From Gilichinskyi gelida (GTDB lineage Bacteria; Acidobacteriota; Thermoanaerobaculia; Gp7-AA8), in NCBI GenBank assembly GCA_038040385.1, contig JBBPII010000018.1, positions 1-64,000 of the forward strand: 64,000 nucleotides of DNA, in the 5' to 3' direction. Numbering within the stretch: the stretch's first letter is position 1; each line of letters begins with the position of its first letter. The notes below the pieces were generated by a model. It worked only from the letters and a program-made list of their open reading frames with translations. It was not told the DNA's origin and did not search any database. Shown here piece after piece: positions 26,445-34,824 of this stretch. Made by a program: the position numbers and the translations under genes.

Positions 26445-28363
26445 CGCGGCGTCACGGCCTTCTGCGCCTGCTGAAGCTTCTCGAGCTCCGCGATCTTGGA
26501 GCGGATCTTGTCGAGGTCCTTCGCCTCCGGGTCGAGCGTCAGCGCGGCGCGGTAGGCGGTCAGGGCGCGGTTGGCGTCGCCGCGCTTGGCGAGGACGTCT
26601 CCGAGGTGCTCGCGGATGGTGGCGTCGCGCGGCAGGAGGTGGGTGGCGTCGGTGAGGTACTTCTCGGCGAGATCGAGCTTGCCTTGGCGGAAGTAGACCC
26701 AGCCGAGGGAGTCGACGAACGCGCCGTTGCGCGGCTCCTGAGTCACGGCGCGGTTGAGCATCTCCGCGGCGCGCTCGAGGTTCGTGCCGAGCTCCGCCCA
26801 CATGTACCCGAGGTAGTTGAGCGTCTGCGCGTGCTCGGGGCGCTTCTGCAGCAGTGCCAGGAACGACTTCTCCGCCGACGTTTTGTCGCCGGAGCGCTCG
26901 TAGATGGAGCCGAGCTCGAACTGCAGGTCGAGCTCCTCAGGCTTGTTGCGGACGGCGTCGCCGATGACGCCGAGGGCGACGTCGAACTGTTCGGCCTGGA
27001 CGAAGGCCTCGGCGGCGGCGATGGTGTTCTTGACACCGAACTTCGTCTGGGTCGCGGCGGCGACGCGCGCGCGGTCCTTTTCGCCGGCGCGCGCGAGCAT
27101 CTCCACGTAGCGCGCGTTGACGTAGGGGTCGGAGGCGAACTTGTCGACCAGCGGCTGCAGCAGAGCGATGGCGTCGGTGTAGCGCTTCTGCCGCTTCATC
27201 GCGTCGAGCGCGATGTTGACCGCCTGGGCGTTGACGCGGTCCTTGAAGACCAGTTGCGGGCGCGCCGCCTCGATCGCCGCGGCATACTGCCCGCGCTGCA
27301 GGGCGATGTACGCGAGCTGGGTCCTGCCCAGGACCTGCAGGTTCTCGGGGACATCCGCTTGTTTGAGCAGGAGCTCGAAGGTCTTCGCCGCATCATCGAG
27401 CTTCTTCTGCCCGATCTGGCTGAGTCCGAAGCTGGCGAGGAGATCGGCGTCGTCGGGGGTCTTCTCCAGGAGCTGGCGGTAGATCTTGTCCGACTCTTCG
27501 TACTGCTCGAGATCGGTCAGCGCCTCGGCGAGGTAGTAGAGCGACCGCGCGTCCTTCGGATCGGCTTCCACCAGCGACTTGAACGCCGCGCGGGCTTTTT
27601 CCGGCTGACGGCCGCGCAGGTAGAACAACGCCTGCTGGCGCTGGAGATCGAGGTTCGCCGGCTCGTCGTTGATCAGCGGCTGCAGGACCTCGGCGGCGCG
27701 ATCGAACTCGTTCGACTTCTGGTAGATGTCGATGAGCTGCATGATCGCGTTGCCGAAGGTGGGGTCGACCTCCACGGCGCGCTCGAGGTATTTGCGCGAC
27801 TCGTCGCCGCGGCCGAGCTTCGTCAGGACCTGCGCGTAGGTGAAGTTCAGGGCGCGCTGGTCGGGCGCGCGCTCCAGCATCGTGGCCAGCACCTTCTCAG
27901 CCTCGGCGTTGCGGGCGGTGGAGAGAAGGATCTGCGAGATGGCCATCCCGGTGACCAGGTCGTCGGGGTTGATGCGGAAGGCGGCCTGCAGATGGGTGAG
28001 CGCCTCGTCGACCTTGGCGCGATCATTTGCGGAGCGGTCGAGGAGGAGGCGTCCGAGGATGCGCTCGGCGTCGTAGAAGTTCGGTTGGATGGCGACGACT
28101 TTCCGCAGCTCGGCTTCGGCATCGCCGCCGCGCGAGGCGTCGAGCATGATCATGGCGCGCTCGAAGCGAAGCACGGCGTTGTCGGGATTCTTCTGCGCCA
28201 GTTTGTCGAGGCGGGAGAGCGCTTCTTCGAAGCGGCCGTCGTCGGCGGCGAGCTTGGCGAGGATGAATTCGTACGGGTCTTCGGAGTACTCCTGGGCAAC
28301 CGCCGCGCCGCCAAAAGAGAGGAGCGCGAGCAGCAAAACCGCGAATTTCGTCATTGATGGCAT
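26441..28363 (-). CDS. Exported TPR-repeat protein
   Basis: The 640-residue protein has a signal peptide (MTKFAVLLLALLSFGGAAVAQ). The remainder is a continuous array of about 16 tetratricopeptide repeats (for example EALSRLDKLAQKNPDNAVLRF, AEAEKVLATMLERAPDQRAL, LERAVEVDPTFGNAIMQL, AYRAALTLDPEAKDLDKI). It probably scaffolds protein complexes in the periplasm or at the outer membrane. It is the first gene of the TPR-lolB-ispE operon. ATG 28363 is chosen; ATG 28354 is an alternative. Confidence 0.9.
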   Translation of the reverse strand: MPSMTKFAVLLLALLSFGGAAVAQEYSEDPYEFILAKLAADDGRFEEALSRLDKLAQKNPDNAVLRFERAMIMLDASRGGDAEAELRKVVAIQPNFYDAERILGRLLLDRSANDRAKVDEALTHLQAAFRINPDDLVTGMAISQILLSTARNAEAEKVLATMLERAPDQRALNFTYAQVLTKLGRGDESRKYLERAVEVDPTFGNAIMQLIDIYQKSNEFDRAAEVLQPLINDEPANLDLQRQQALFYLRGRQPEKARAAFKSLVEADPKDARSLYYLAEALTDLEQYEESDKIYRQLLEKTPDDADLLASFGLSQIGQKKLDDAAKTFELLLKQADVPENLQVLGRTQLAYIALQRGQYAAAIEAARPQLVFKDRVNAQAVNIALDAMKRQKRYTDAIALLQPLVDKFASDPYVNARYVEMLARAGEKDRARVAAATQTKFGVKNTIAAAEAFVQAEQFDVALGVIGDAVRNKPEELDLQFELGSIYERSGDKTSAEKSFLALLQKRPEHAQTLNYLGYMWAELGTNLERAAEMLNRAVTQEPRNGAFVDSLGWVYFRQGKLDLAEKYLTDATHLLPRDATIREHLGDVLAKRGDANRALTAYRAALTLDPEAKDLDKIRSKIAELEKLQQAQKAVTPR

Positions 28364-28492
28364 CGTATCACCGGCATTGCGAACACTCGGATGAAGGGGC
28401 GCATTCTGGAAAATCGTGTCTGTTTCCGTCATGTTTACTGGAGCCCGTTTCGTGCCATGTTGTGCTAAAAGCAGGGCCATAAGGATTGCACG

Positions 28493-29932
28493 TTGAGTCT
28501 GGAGCGGATTGAGATCACACCGTTCGCGGTGATCGTCGGGGACATCCTTCAGGAGCGTCGAACCGGCTACCTGACCATCATCCAGACCCCTGTCCGCAAA
28601 GTGCTGTATTGGTCGCAGGGTGAGCTGGTGCTGATCGCGTCGCCCACGCCCGAGGACTCACTGAGTGACTTTCTGGTGCGCCGCGGCGCGCTGAGCGCCG
28701 ACAAGGCGCTGCAGATCGCCGGCAGCGATCCCACCGGCGCGGTGGCGCGCTTCCACGAGGCCGGCGGCCTCGATCTCTCCGCCCGGCAAACCCTGCTGCG
28801 CGAATGGATCAGCGCGCAGTTCATCCCCCTCTTCTCGCTCGACGAAGGGACGTCCGCCTTCACCGACGACAACGCCATCGAGCCGGAGAAGCGCGTCTTT
28901 CTGCAGTCGACCGCCGCGTTGATCCTGGAAGGGATCCGCTCCATTACCAACGGCCTGGTGCTCCGCCGCTCGCTCGGCGATCTGAAGCGGGAGATCGCGC
29001 CGGCGCGCGAGCCGCGCGTGGACGCCGACTCCATTCCGCTCTCCGACGGCGAGCGGCGTATCGCCACGTCGCTGCAGCAGGCGCAGTCGATCGAAAGTTT
29101 CCTGCGACAGTTCTCCACCGAATCGGTGACGGCGGCGAGAGTCGTCATCGGAATGCTCTGCCTTGGGCTCTACTCCACCGTCGACTACGCGTTGCGCGCG
29201 ACGTCCGAGGTCAGCAACGACGACATGCAGCGCGATCTCGAGCTGCTGGCGGCCATCGGCTCGAATGACCAGCGCTCGCTGCGCGCGGTGGCGCTGTCGC
29301 GGCAGCTGGCCTCCACCGATCACTACCAGATCCTCGACGTGCCGCGCGCCGCGGCGCGCGCGCAGGTCGTGGCAGGGGCCGAGGAGATGAAAAAGCGCTA
29401 CGAGCCGTCGACGTACCCGCCGATCGTCCGCGACTCGGTGATGGCCATCAATCGCCGCATCGACGAGGCGGTGGGGATACTGAAGGACCCGGTGCGCCGG
29501 CAGGCCTACGACAAGCTGCTGACGCAGCGCGCCGCGCGCGGCGCCGACGAGCTGCAGAAGCGCGTGACGCAGCGCTCCATCGCCGAGCAGAATTACAACA
29601 AGGCGCGCGAGCTGAGCGCGGCCGGCGACTACTACGGCGCCATCGTGCTGCTCAAGGGAGCGGTCGATTTCGCCCCCGACCACGCCGAGGCCTGGTTCCT
29701 CCTCGGCTCCTGCCAGGAGCGCAATCCGAAGTGGCGCCGCGACGCCGCGGAAAGCTTCCAGCGGGCGCTGTCGCTCGATCCGAACAAGGTCGACGCGCTC
29801 ATCTCGCTCGGCGATCTGTACAAGGTGGAGGGGCTGACCTCACGCGCGCAGAGCTGCTACGAGGACGCGCTGAGGATCTCGCCAGAAAACCAGCAGGCCA
29901 GGAGCCGGCTGGATGGGATCAAGAAGAGGTAG
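28493..29932 (+). CDS. DUF4388, J-like and TPR protein
   Basis: The 479-residue cytoplasmic protein begins with a DUF4388/PATAN-type region (about 1-170: GDILQERRTGYLTIIQTPVRKVLYWSQGELVLI). A middle helical part leads to a J-like segment (about 277-343: DHYQILDVPRAAARAQVVAG, then DEAVGILKDPVRRQAYDKLL). The HPD tripeptide needed to stimulate DnaK is missing. Two to three TPRs follow (YYGAIVLLKGAVDFAPDHAEA, SFQRALSLDPNKVDALISLG). PATAN modules occur in signalling proteins of deltaproteobacteria. Start TTG 28493 follows AAGGA. It diverges from the TPR gene with 129 bases between. Confidence 0.85.
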   Translation: MSLERIEITPFAVIVGDILQERRTGYLTIIQTPVRKVLYWSQGELVLIASPTPEDSLSDFLVRRGALSADKALQIAGSDPTGAVARFHEAGGLDLSARQTLLREWISAQFIPLFSLDEGTSAFTDDNAIEPEKRVFLQSTAALILEGIRSITNGLVLRRSLGDLKREIAPAREPRVDADSIPLSDGERRIATSLQQAQSIESFLRQFSTESVTAARVVIGMLCLGLYSTVDYALRATSEVSNDDMQRDLELLAAIGSNDQRSLRAVALSRQLASTDHYQILDVPRAAARAQVVAGAEEMKKRYEPSTYPPIVRDSVMAINRRIDEAVGILKDPVRRQAYDKLLTQRAARGADELQKRVTQRSIAEQNYNKARELSAAGDYYGAIVLLKGAVDFAPDHAEAWFLLGSCQERNPKWRRDAAESFQRALSLDPNKVDALISLGDLYKVEGLTSRAQSCYEDALRISPENQQARSRLDGIKKR

Positions 29933-29935
29933 GCC

Positions 29936-30130
29936 TTACGGCCGCGGCGCCCGCACGCCATCCTTCGGCTGGTTGTCCGCCAGCTCGTCCTCCAGGTCTC
30001 TCGGCTCGCGCGGCGCGTTCTCGCCGGAGTGCTCCTCGCGGCCGGAGCCCTCGTAGCCGAGCACCTCGGTGCCGCGGATGGCGTCGATTTTCTCCATTTC
30101 GTCCTCGGTGGCCCCTTTTTCGTCGTCCAT
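29936..30130 (-). CDS. Small acidic protein
   Basis: This 64-residue, highly charged and probably disordered protein starts MDDEKGATEDEMEKIDAIRG. A Shine-Dalgarno-like AAAGGA lies 8 bases upstream of ATG 30130, which favours a real gene. It resembles in style the 77-residue acidic protein at 11842-12075. It diverges from the TonB-like gene with 29 bases between starts. Function unknown. Confidence 0.5.
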   Translation of the reverse strand: MDDEKGATEDEMEKIDAIRGTEVLGYEGSGREEHSGENAPREPRDLEDELADNQPKDGVRAPRP

Positions 30131-30159
30131 GCGGTCCGTCCTTTGCTCAGGGACACTGC

Positions 30160-30822
30160 ATGATCCGAACCGCAGCCCTGCTCATGCTCCTGACCACGAG
30201 CGCATTCGCGCAGGATTGGCGAGGTCTTTTGAAGGAAACCGACAAGGACTTACGCCACCAACGCTACGCGGAGGCGCGGAAAACGTCGATCAAGCTCATC
30301 AACAGCATGATGGACAACCTCAACCGCGGCGACAGACAGGTCTACACGCTGGCGCTGACCATCGCCTATCGCGCCGTCGCCGAGGCGGGGCTGCAAAAGT
30401 ACGACGAGGCCGATTGGTACTGGCACGTGGCGCGGTCGCTCTATCCGAAGTTCGACGTCACGCCGTACGGCGAGGCCGGCGCGTGGCTCTCGGAGCGGAC
30501 GGTGTGCAAGTACGAGAGCACCGACGCGCCGCCATCGGCGATTCAGCAGCCCGTCTGCCTGAATCGCCGCGAGCCGAAGTATCCGCTCGGCGCGGTGGTG
30601 GGCAACGTCGCCGAGCCGATCACGGTGCGCGTGCTCATCGATCGCGACGGCACGGTGCGCCATCCGAGCCTGGTCTCCCCCACCGCCGCGCCGACGCTGG
30701 TCTACGCGGCGACCGAGGCGGTGAAGAAGTGGCAGTTCCAACCGGCTTCGGTCGACGGGAAGGCGACCCCGATGGAGTTCGAGCTGACGGTGAACTTCGC
30801 GGCGGCGCAGGTCGCGCAGTGA
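30160..30822 (+). CDS. Exported protein with TonB C-terminal domain
   Basis: The 220-residue protein has a signal peptide (IRTAALLMLLTTSAFAQ) and a helical N-terminal region with TPR-like character (RQVYTLALTIAYRAVAEAGL). A TonB C-terminal domain of about 90 residues follows (EPKYPLGAVVGNVAEPITVR, VLIDRDGTVRHPSLVSPT, AVKKWQFQPASVDGKATP). There is no transmembrane anchor of the classic TonB type, so it is not a standard energy transducer. Such exported TonB_C proteins are frequent in Acidobacteriota. AGGGA precedes ATG 30160. Confidence 0.82.
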   Translation: MIRTAALLMLLTTSAFAQDWRGLLKETDKDLRHQRYAEARKTSIKLINSMMDNLNRGDRQVYTLALTIAYRAVAEAGLQKYDEADWYWHVARSLYPKFDVTPYGEAGAWLSERTVCKYESTDAPPSAIQQPVCLNRREPKYPLGAVVGNVAEPITVRVLIDRDGTVRHPSLVSPTAAPTLVYAATEAVKKWQFQPASVDGKATPMEFELTVNFAAAQVAQ

Positions 30823-30828
30823 CGACTC

Positions 30829-30902
30829 GTCATCCTGAGCGAAGCGAAGGATCTCCTTCGCGCCGGTTGAGATCCTTCGCCGTCTGCGCGGCTCAGGATG
30901 AC
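30829..30902. repeat. GTCATCC...GGATGAC intergenic hairpin element
   Basis: Outer arms GTCATCCTGAGC / GCTCAGGATGAC are perfect complements over 11-12 bases. Inner GATCTC / GAGATC. It separates the convergent TonB-like and korB genes and may end both transcripts. Confidence 0.85.
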
Positions 30903-30912
30903 GGCTTCGCCG

Positions 30913-31965
30913 TCACATCAGCTCCCGCATGATCTTGTCGAGCGCCTCGCGCGGTGGGCGCGTCTCGGCCTCGGTCAGTGTCCCGAGCGGCTTGTCGACG
31001 ACGTTCAGCAGTCGCATGAAGCTCTTCTTCTCCGGGCGCAGATACACGAGGCCGGTCAGCATGTGTCCCTGCTCGGTGGCGCGGTGGAGGCGTTGGAGGG
31101 CCTGCACGGTGTCGGCCGGGTCGTAGTCCTCTTCCAGCTTCTTGAGGAGGATGCGCGAGCCGTCGTGCATCTGCACTTCGCGCATGGTGCCCGGCTCGTA
31201 GTCGACCTCGATCTGTTCGTACGACTGCACGAAGCCGATCTGATGCAGCAGCTCGTCGTTCTCCTTCGAGTACGTGTAGCCCTTGGTCGACCCTTCGTGA
31301 TTGTTGAAGGTGGTGCACGGCGAGATGACGTCGATGACCGACAGGCCGTCGTGAGCGACTGCGCCCTTGAGGATGTTGATCATCTGCTTCGGATCGCCGG
31401 CGAAGCCGCGCGCGACGTAGCCGCATCCGAGCTGCACGGCGAGCGCGCAGAGGTCCATCGGCGGGAGGTCGTTGATCACGCCGGTCTTCAGCTTGGAGCC
31501 TTCGTCGGCAGTGGCGGAGAATTGCCCCTTGGTCAGGCCGTACACGCCGTTGTTCTCGATGATGTAGATCAGCGGGATGTTGCGCCGGATCATGTGCATG
31601 AACTGGCCGAGGCCGATGGAGGCGGTGTCGCCGTCGCCGGAAACGCCGATGCCGAGGAGAGTGTGGTTGGCGAGCATGGCGCCGGTGGCCACGGCCGGCA
31701 TGCGGCCGTGCACGGCGTTGAGTCCGTGCGCGCGGCCGAGGAAGTACGCAGGGGTCTTCGACGAGCAGCCGATGCCGGAGAACTTGGCGACCTTCTCCGG
31801 CGTCACGTTCATCTCGTAGAACGCGCGGATGATCTGGTTGGAGACGGCGTCGTGGCCGCAGCCGGCGCAGAGCGTCGATTTGCCGCCGCCGTAGTCGAGT
31901 GCCTTGAGGCCCAGGCGGTTTTCTTTGGGGGGCTCGGTGCCGAGTTTGAGTGTGCTTTCAGCCAT
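30913..31965 (-). CDS. korB: 2-oxoacid:ferredoxin oxidoreductase, beta subunit
   Basis: The 350-residue thiamine-diphosphate-binding subunit has the CAGCGHD motif near residue 35, GIGCSSKTPAYF, and the ThDP signature GDGDTASIGLGQF followed by NNGVYGLTKGQFSATADEGSKLKTG. The latter favours 2-oxoglutarate over pyruvate as substrate. With the alpha-gamma subunit upstream it makes succinyl-CoA, CO2 and reduced ferredoxin. ATG 31965 is preceded by GGAG at 10 bases. A GTCATCC-type repeat separates it from korA. The final 60 residues extend the usual core. Confidence 0.93.
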   Translation of the reverse strand: MAESTLKLGTEPPKENRLGLKALDYGGGKSTLCAGCGHDAVSNQIIRAFYEMNVTPEKVAKFSGIGCSSKTPAYFLGRAHGLNAVHGRMPAVATGAMLANHTLLGIGVSGDGDTASIGLGQFMHMIRRNIPLIYIIENNGVYGLTKGQFSATADEGSKLKTGVINDLPPMDLCALAVQLGCGYVARGFAGDPKQMINILKGAVAHDGLSVIDVISPCTTFNNHEGSTKGYTYSKENDELLHQIGFVQSYEQIEVDYEPGTMREVQMHDGSRILLKKLEEDYDPADTVQALQRLHRATEQGHMLTGLVYLRPEKKSFMRLLNVVDKPLGTLTEAETRPPREALDKIMRELM

Positions 31966-31980
31966 TGATTTTCTCCACGT

Positions 31981-32075
31981 GTCATCCCGAGCGTCAGCGA
32001 GGGATCGGTGTGGGCGGGTGGCACGACTCGCGCGCCTCCCACCCACACCGTTCCCTCGCTGACGCTCGGGATGAC
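31981..32075. repeat. GTCATCC...GGATGAC element with long nested arms
   Basis: Outer GTCATCCCGAGCGTCAGCGA pairs with its complement at the right end. Inner GGTGTGGGCGGG pairs with CCCACCCACACC. It lies between korA and korB inside the operon and reaches within two bases of the korA stop codon. Confidence 0.88.
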
Positions 32076-32076
32076 A

Positions 32077-33987
32077 CTAGTCCTCGCTCCGCGCTTGTGT
32101 GACAACTCGTTTATCGACGCCGGCGCGCACGACGCGCTCGCCGCCGGGATCGGCTTCCATCTGCAGCAGCGCGTTGGTGATCGATCGCGCGTCGCATGGA
32201 AGTCCGGTGTAGTGCAGGATTTTTCGGATCTTGTGCTGGTCGTCGCCCACTTCGAGCTTGATGAGATCGCCCATCTGCCCGTCGCGGTTCTGCTCGACGA
32301 CGTACACCCTCTCGTGCGACCGCACGAACTCGCGCAGCTCCTCGGTGAACGGCAGCGCGCGGAGGCGGAAGTAGCTGGTCTCCACGCCGCGCTCGCTGCG
32401 CAACTGATGCCGCGACTCCTGCAGCGGCCAGTCGGTGGTGCCGTAAGCGATGAAGCCGAGCTTGGCGGCGGGATGTCGGTCGATGACCGGCTTCGGCACG
32501 TATTGCTTCGCCGTCTCGTACTTTTTCATCAGCCGGTCGACGGCGGCCTTGTAATCCTCGGGCTTCTCGGAATAGCGGGCGTACGCGTCGTGGCCCGAGC
32601 CGCGCGTGAAGTACGACGCCATGCCGTGCTCGGTGCCGGGGAGGGTGCGGAAGGGGATGCCGTCGTCGTCGACGTCGAGGTAGCGTCCCCACTTGCCGCC
32701 CAGCTCGTCGAGCCGTTCTTTCGACAGCACTTTGCCGCGGCGGTACGGCCGCTCGGGGTAGACGAACGGATCGGACATCCAGTTGTTCATGCCGAGGTCG
32801 AGGTCGGAGAGGACGAAGATCGGCGTCTGGAAGATCTCCGCGAGGTCGAGGGCGTCGAAGCCGAACTCGAAGCACTCGCCGACCGACGAGGGGATGAGGG
32901 CGATGTGCTGGGTGTCGCCGTGCGAGAGGGCGAAGACTTCGATGATGTCGCCTTGCGCGGTGCGAGTCGGTAAACCAGTGGATGGGCCGACGCGCTGGAT
33001 GTCCCACACCACTCCCGGGATCTCGGCGAAGTAGCCGAGGCCGGCGAATTCCGCCATGAGGGAGATGCCGGGGCCGGAGGTGGAGGTCATGGACCGCGCC
33101 CCCGCCCATCCCGCGCCGAGGACCATGCCGAATGCCGCCAGCTCATCCTCGGCCTGCACGATGGCGAAGGTGGCCTTCCCCTCCTCGTTGATGCGGTACT
33201 GCTTCATGTAGTCGATGAGCGACTCGCACAGCGACGACGAAGGGGTGATCGGGTACCAAGTTACCACGGTAACGCCGCCGAACATGGCCCCGATGGCGGC
33301 GGCGGCGTTGCCGTCGATGATGATCTTGCCGGCGGTAGCGTTCATCCGCTCGACGCGCCAGCGCTTCTGGGCCGGAAGGTTCTGCCGCGCGTACTCCAGC
33401 CCCTTGTCGATGGCGTTGACATTGGGCTCGATGGCCTTCTGTTTGCCCTTGAATTGCTTGGTGATGGCGTTGACGATCTCCGCGCGCTCGATGCCGAGGA
33501 GCTCGGCGATGATGCCGACGTAGATCATGTTCGTCAGCAGCTTGCGGAGGCGGGCATCCTGTGCCAGGTCGGTGGCCAGTTTGGCGAACGGCACTTCGAA
33601 GAAGGTGACGTCGCTGCGGATGGCCTTGCAGTTTAGCGGCGCATCGTAGATGCAGACCGCGCCCGGCTGCAGGGCCTCGACGTCCTCGCGCGCCGTCTGC
33701 GCGTTCATGCAGACCATGATGTCCACTTCTTTTTTTCGGGCGATCCAGCCGTCCTTGTTCGCGCGGATGGTGAACCAGGTGGGAAGGCCGGCGATGTTCG
33801 ACGGGAACATGTTCTTCCCGCTGACCGGCACGCCCATCTGAAAGATCGAGCGCATCAGGACGTTGTTCGACGACTGCGACCCCGATCCGTTGACCGTGGC
33901 CACGTGGATGGTGCAGTCGTTGAGGGTGGTGGTGGCGTCGGTCAGCGGCTCGTCGAGCACCGCCGTCGCCGTCATTCCTTCGGACAC
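32077..33987 (-). CDS. korA: 2-oxoacid:ferredoxin oxidoreductase, fused gamma-alpha subunit
   Basis: The 636-residue protein begins with a gamma domain (about 20-210: VNGSGSQSSNNVLMRSIFQM, KNMFPSNIAGLPTWFTIRAN), followed by the alpha subunit: GNAAAAIGAMFGGVTVVTWYPITPSSSL, MTSTSGPGISLMAEFAGLGY, and the C-terminal VYVVEQNRDGQMGDLIKLE. It forms the KorAB complex with the next gene. GTG 33987 is well supported by GAAGGAGG 7 bases upstream. Such gamma-alpha fusions occur in many bacteria that run the TCA cycle with ferredoxin. Confidence 0.94.
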   Translation of the reverse strand: MSEGMTATAVLDEPLTDATTTLNDCTIHVATVNGSGSQSSNNVLMRSIFQMGVPVSGKNMFPSNIAGLPTWFTIRANKDGWIARKKEVDIMVCMNAQTAREDVEALQPGAVCIYDAPLNCKAIRSDVTFFEVPFAKLATDLAQDARLRKLLTNMIYVGIIAELLGIERAEIVNAITKQFKGKQKAIEPNVNAIDKGLEYARQNLPAQKRWRVERMNATAGKIIIDGNAAAAIGAMFGGVTVVTWYPITPSSSLCESLIDYMKQYRINEEGKATFAIVQAEDELAAFGMVLGAGWAGARSMTSTSGPGISLMAEFAGLGYFAEIPGVVWDIQRVGPSTGLPTRTAQGDIIEVFALSHGDTQHIALIPSSVGECFEFGFDALDLAEIFQTPIFVLSDLDLGMNNWMSDPFVYPERPYRRGKVLSKERLDELGGKWGRYLDVDDDGIPFRTLPGTEHGMASYFTRGSGHDAYARYSEKPEDYKAAVDRLMKKYETAKQYVPKPVIDRHPAAKLGFIAYGTTDWPLQESRHQLRSERGVETSYFRLRALPFTEELREFVRSHERVYVVEQNRDGQMGDLIKLEVGDDQHKIRKILHYTGLPCDARSITNALLQMEADPGGERVVRAGVDKRVVTQARSED

Positions 33988-34028
33988 TGTTTAGCCTCCT
34001 TCGGGCAAGAGCGGGACATTTTAACCGC

Positions 34029-34095
34029 GTTCGCCGTTGGCCGTTGGCAGTTGGCCGAAGCGAATACGCCCAACGGCCAACGATCAACGGCGAAC
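34029..34095. repeat. Inverted repeat built from CGTTGGC heptamers
   Basis: GTTCGCCGTTGGCCGTTGGC in the left arm; CCAACGGCCAACGATCAACG and GCGAAC in the right arm. Same family as 2842-2906 and 41393-41457. It fills the divergent spacer between korA and plsC, and the -10 box of plsC begins at its right edge. Confidence 0.85.
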
Positions 34096-34101
34096 TATGA
34101 T
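34096..34101 (+). promoter_or_regulatory. Putative -10 box TATGAT, leaderless-type
   Basis: TATGAT ends 6 bases before the plsC ATG at 34108. There is no room for a Shine-Dalgarno sequence, which suggests a leaderless transcript. Confidence 0.4.
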
Positions 34102-34107
34102 TCACGC

Positions 34108-34824
34108 ATGCTCCGTACCGTCTGGGCCGCTCTGGTCGGCTTCGTGGCGTCGATCGTGGCGGGGAGTCTGGTGTTCCTCATCGCGCTGGTGAAGTCGAAC
34201 GCGGCGCTGATCGACTCGGTCATCCGGGTCTGGGCGCGCATGGTGATCGGCGCGGCGGGGATCGACCTGCGCACGGAAGGCGTGGAGACGATCGACCCCC
34301 GGCAGCGCTACATCCTGGTCAGCAATCACCACAGCTACTACGACATCCCCTGCATCCTGGCGGCGATCCCACAGTCCATCCGCTTCATGGCCAAAGTGAG
34401 CCTCTTCAAGATCCCTTTCTTCGGCTGGGGCCTCGACCGCGCCGGGTTCATCCCCATCGACCGGAAGAACCGGCGGACGGCGGTCAAGTCGTTCGACCTC
34501 GCCGCGCAGCGCATCCGCAAGGGCAACACGATCGTGGTCTTCCCCGAGGAGGGGCGGTCGCGCGAGCGGGCGATGCGACCGTTTCAGCGGGGCGGATTCC
34601 TGCTGGCGCTGCGCTCCGAGCTGCCGATCCTGCCGATCGCCATCGACGGGACGTACGAAGTCCTCGCCGCCGGTGCGAAACGCGTCACGCCCGGGCCGGT
34701 GACGATCAAGGTCGGCACGCCGATTCCGACCGCGGGGCTGACGGTCCGCGACAAGGACCGCCTCCTCCAGGAGTCGCGCGCTCAGATCAGTGCCGCACTC
34801 CCCGATGCCGAGCCGGCCCCGTGA
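34108..34824 (+). CDS. plsC: 1-acyl-sn-glycerol-3-phosphate acyltransferase
   Basis: The 238-residue membrane enzyme of phospholipid synthesis adds the second acyl chain to lysophosphatidate. One or two N-terminal membrane helices (VWAALVGFVASIVAGSLVFLIAL) precede the HX4D motif in SNHHSYYDIP, the FIPIDRKNR block and VVFPEEGRSRERAMRPFQRG, where the usual FPEGTRS reads FPEEGRS. ATG 34108 is the only good start after the repeat. The last 38 bases overlap the convergent propeller-protein gene. Confidence 0.92.
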   Translation: MLRTVWAALVGFVASIVAGSLVFLIALVKSNAALIDSVIRVWARMVIGAAGIDLRTEGVETIDPRQRYILVSNHHSYYDIPCILAAIPQSIRFMAKVSLFKIPFFGWGLDRAGFIPIDRKNRRTAVKSFDLAAQRIRKGNTIVVFPEEGRSRERAMRPFQRGGFLLALRSELPILPIAIDGTYEVLAAGAKRVTPGPVTIKVGTPIPTAGLTVRDKDRLLQESRAQISAALPDAEPAP

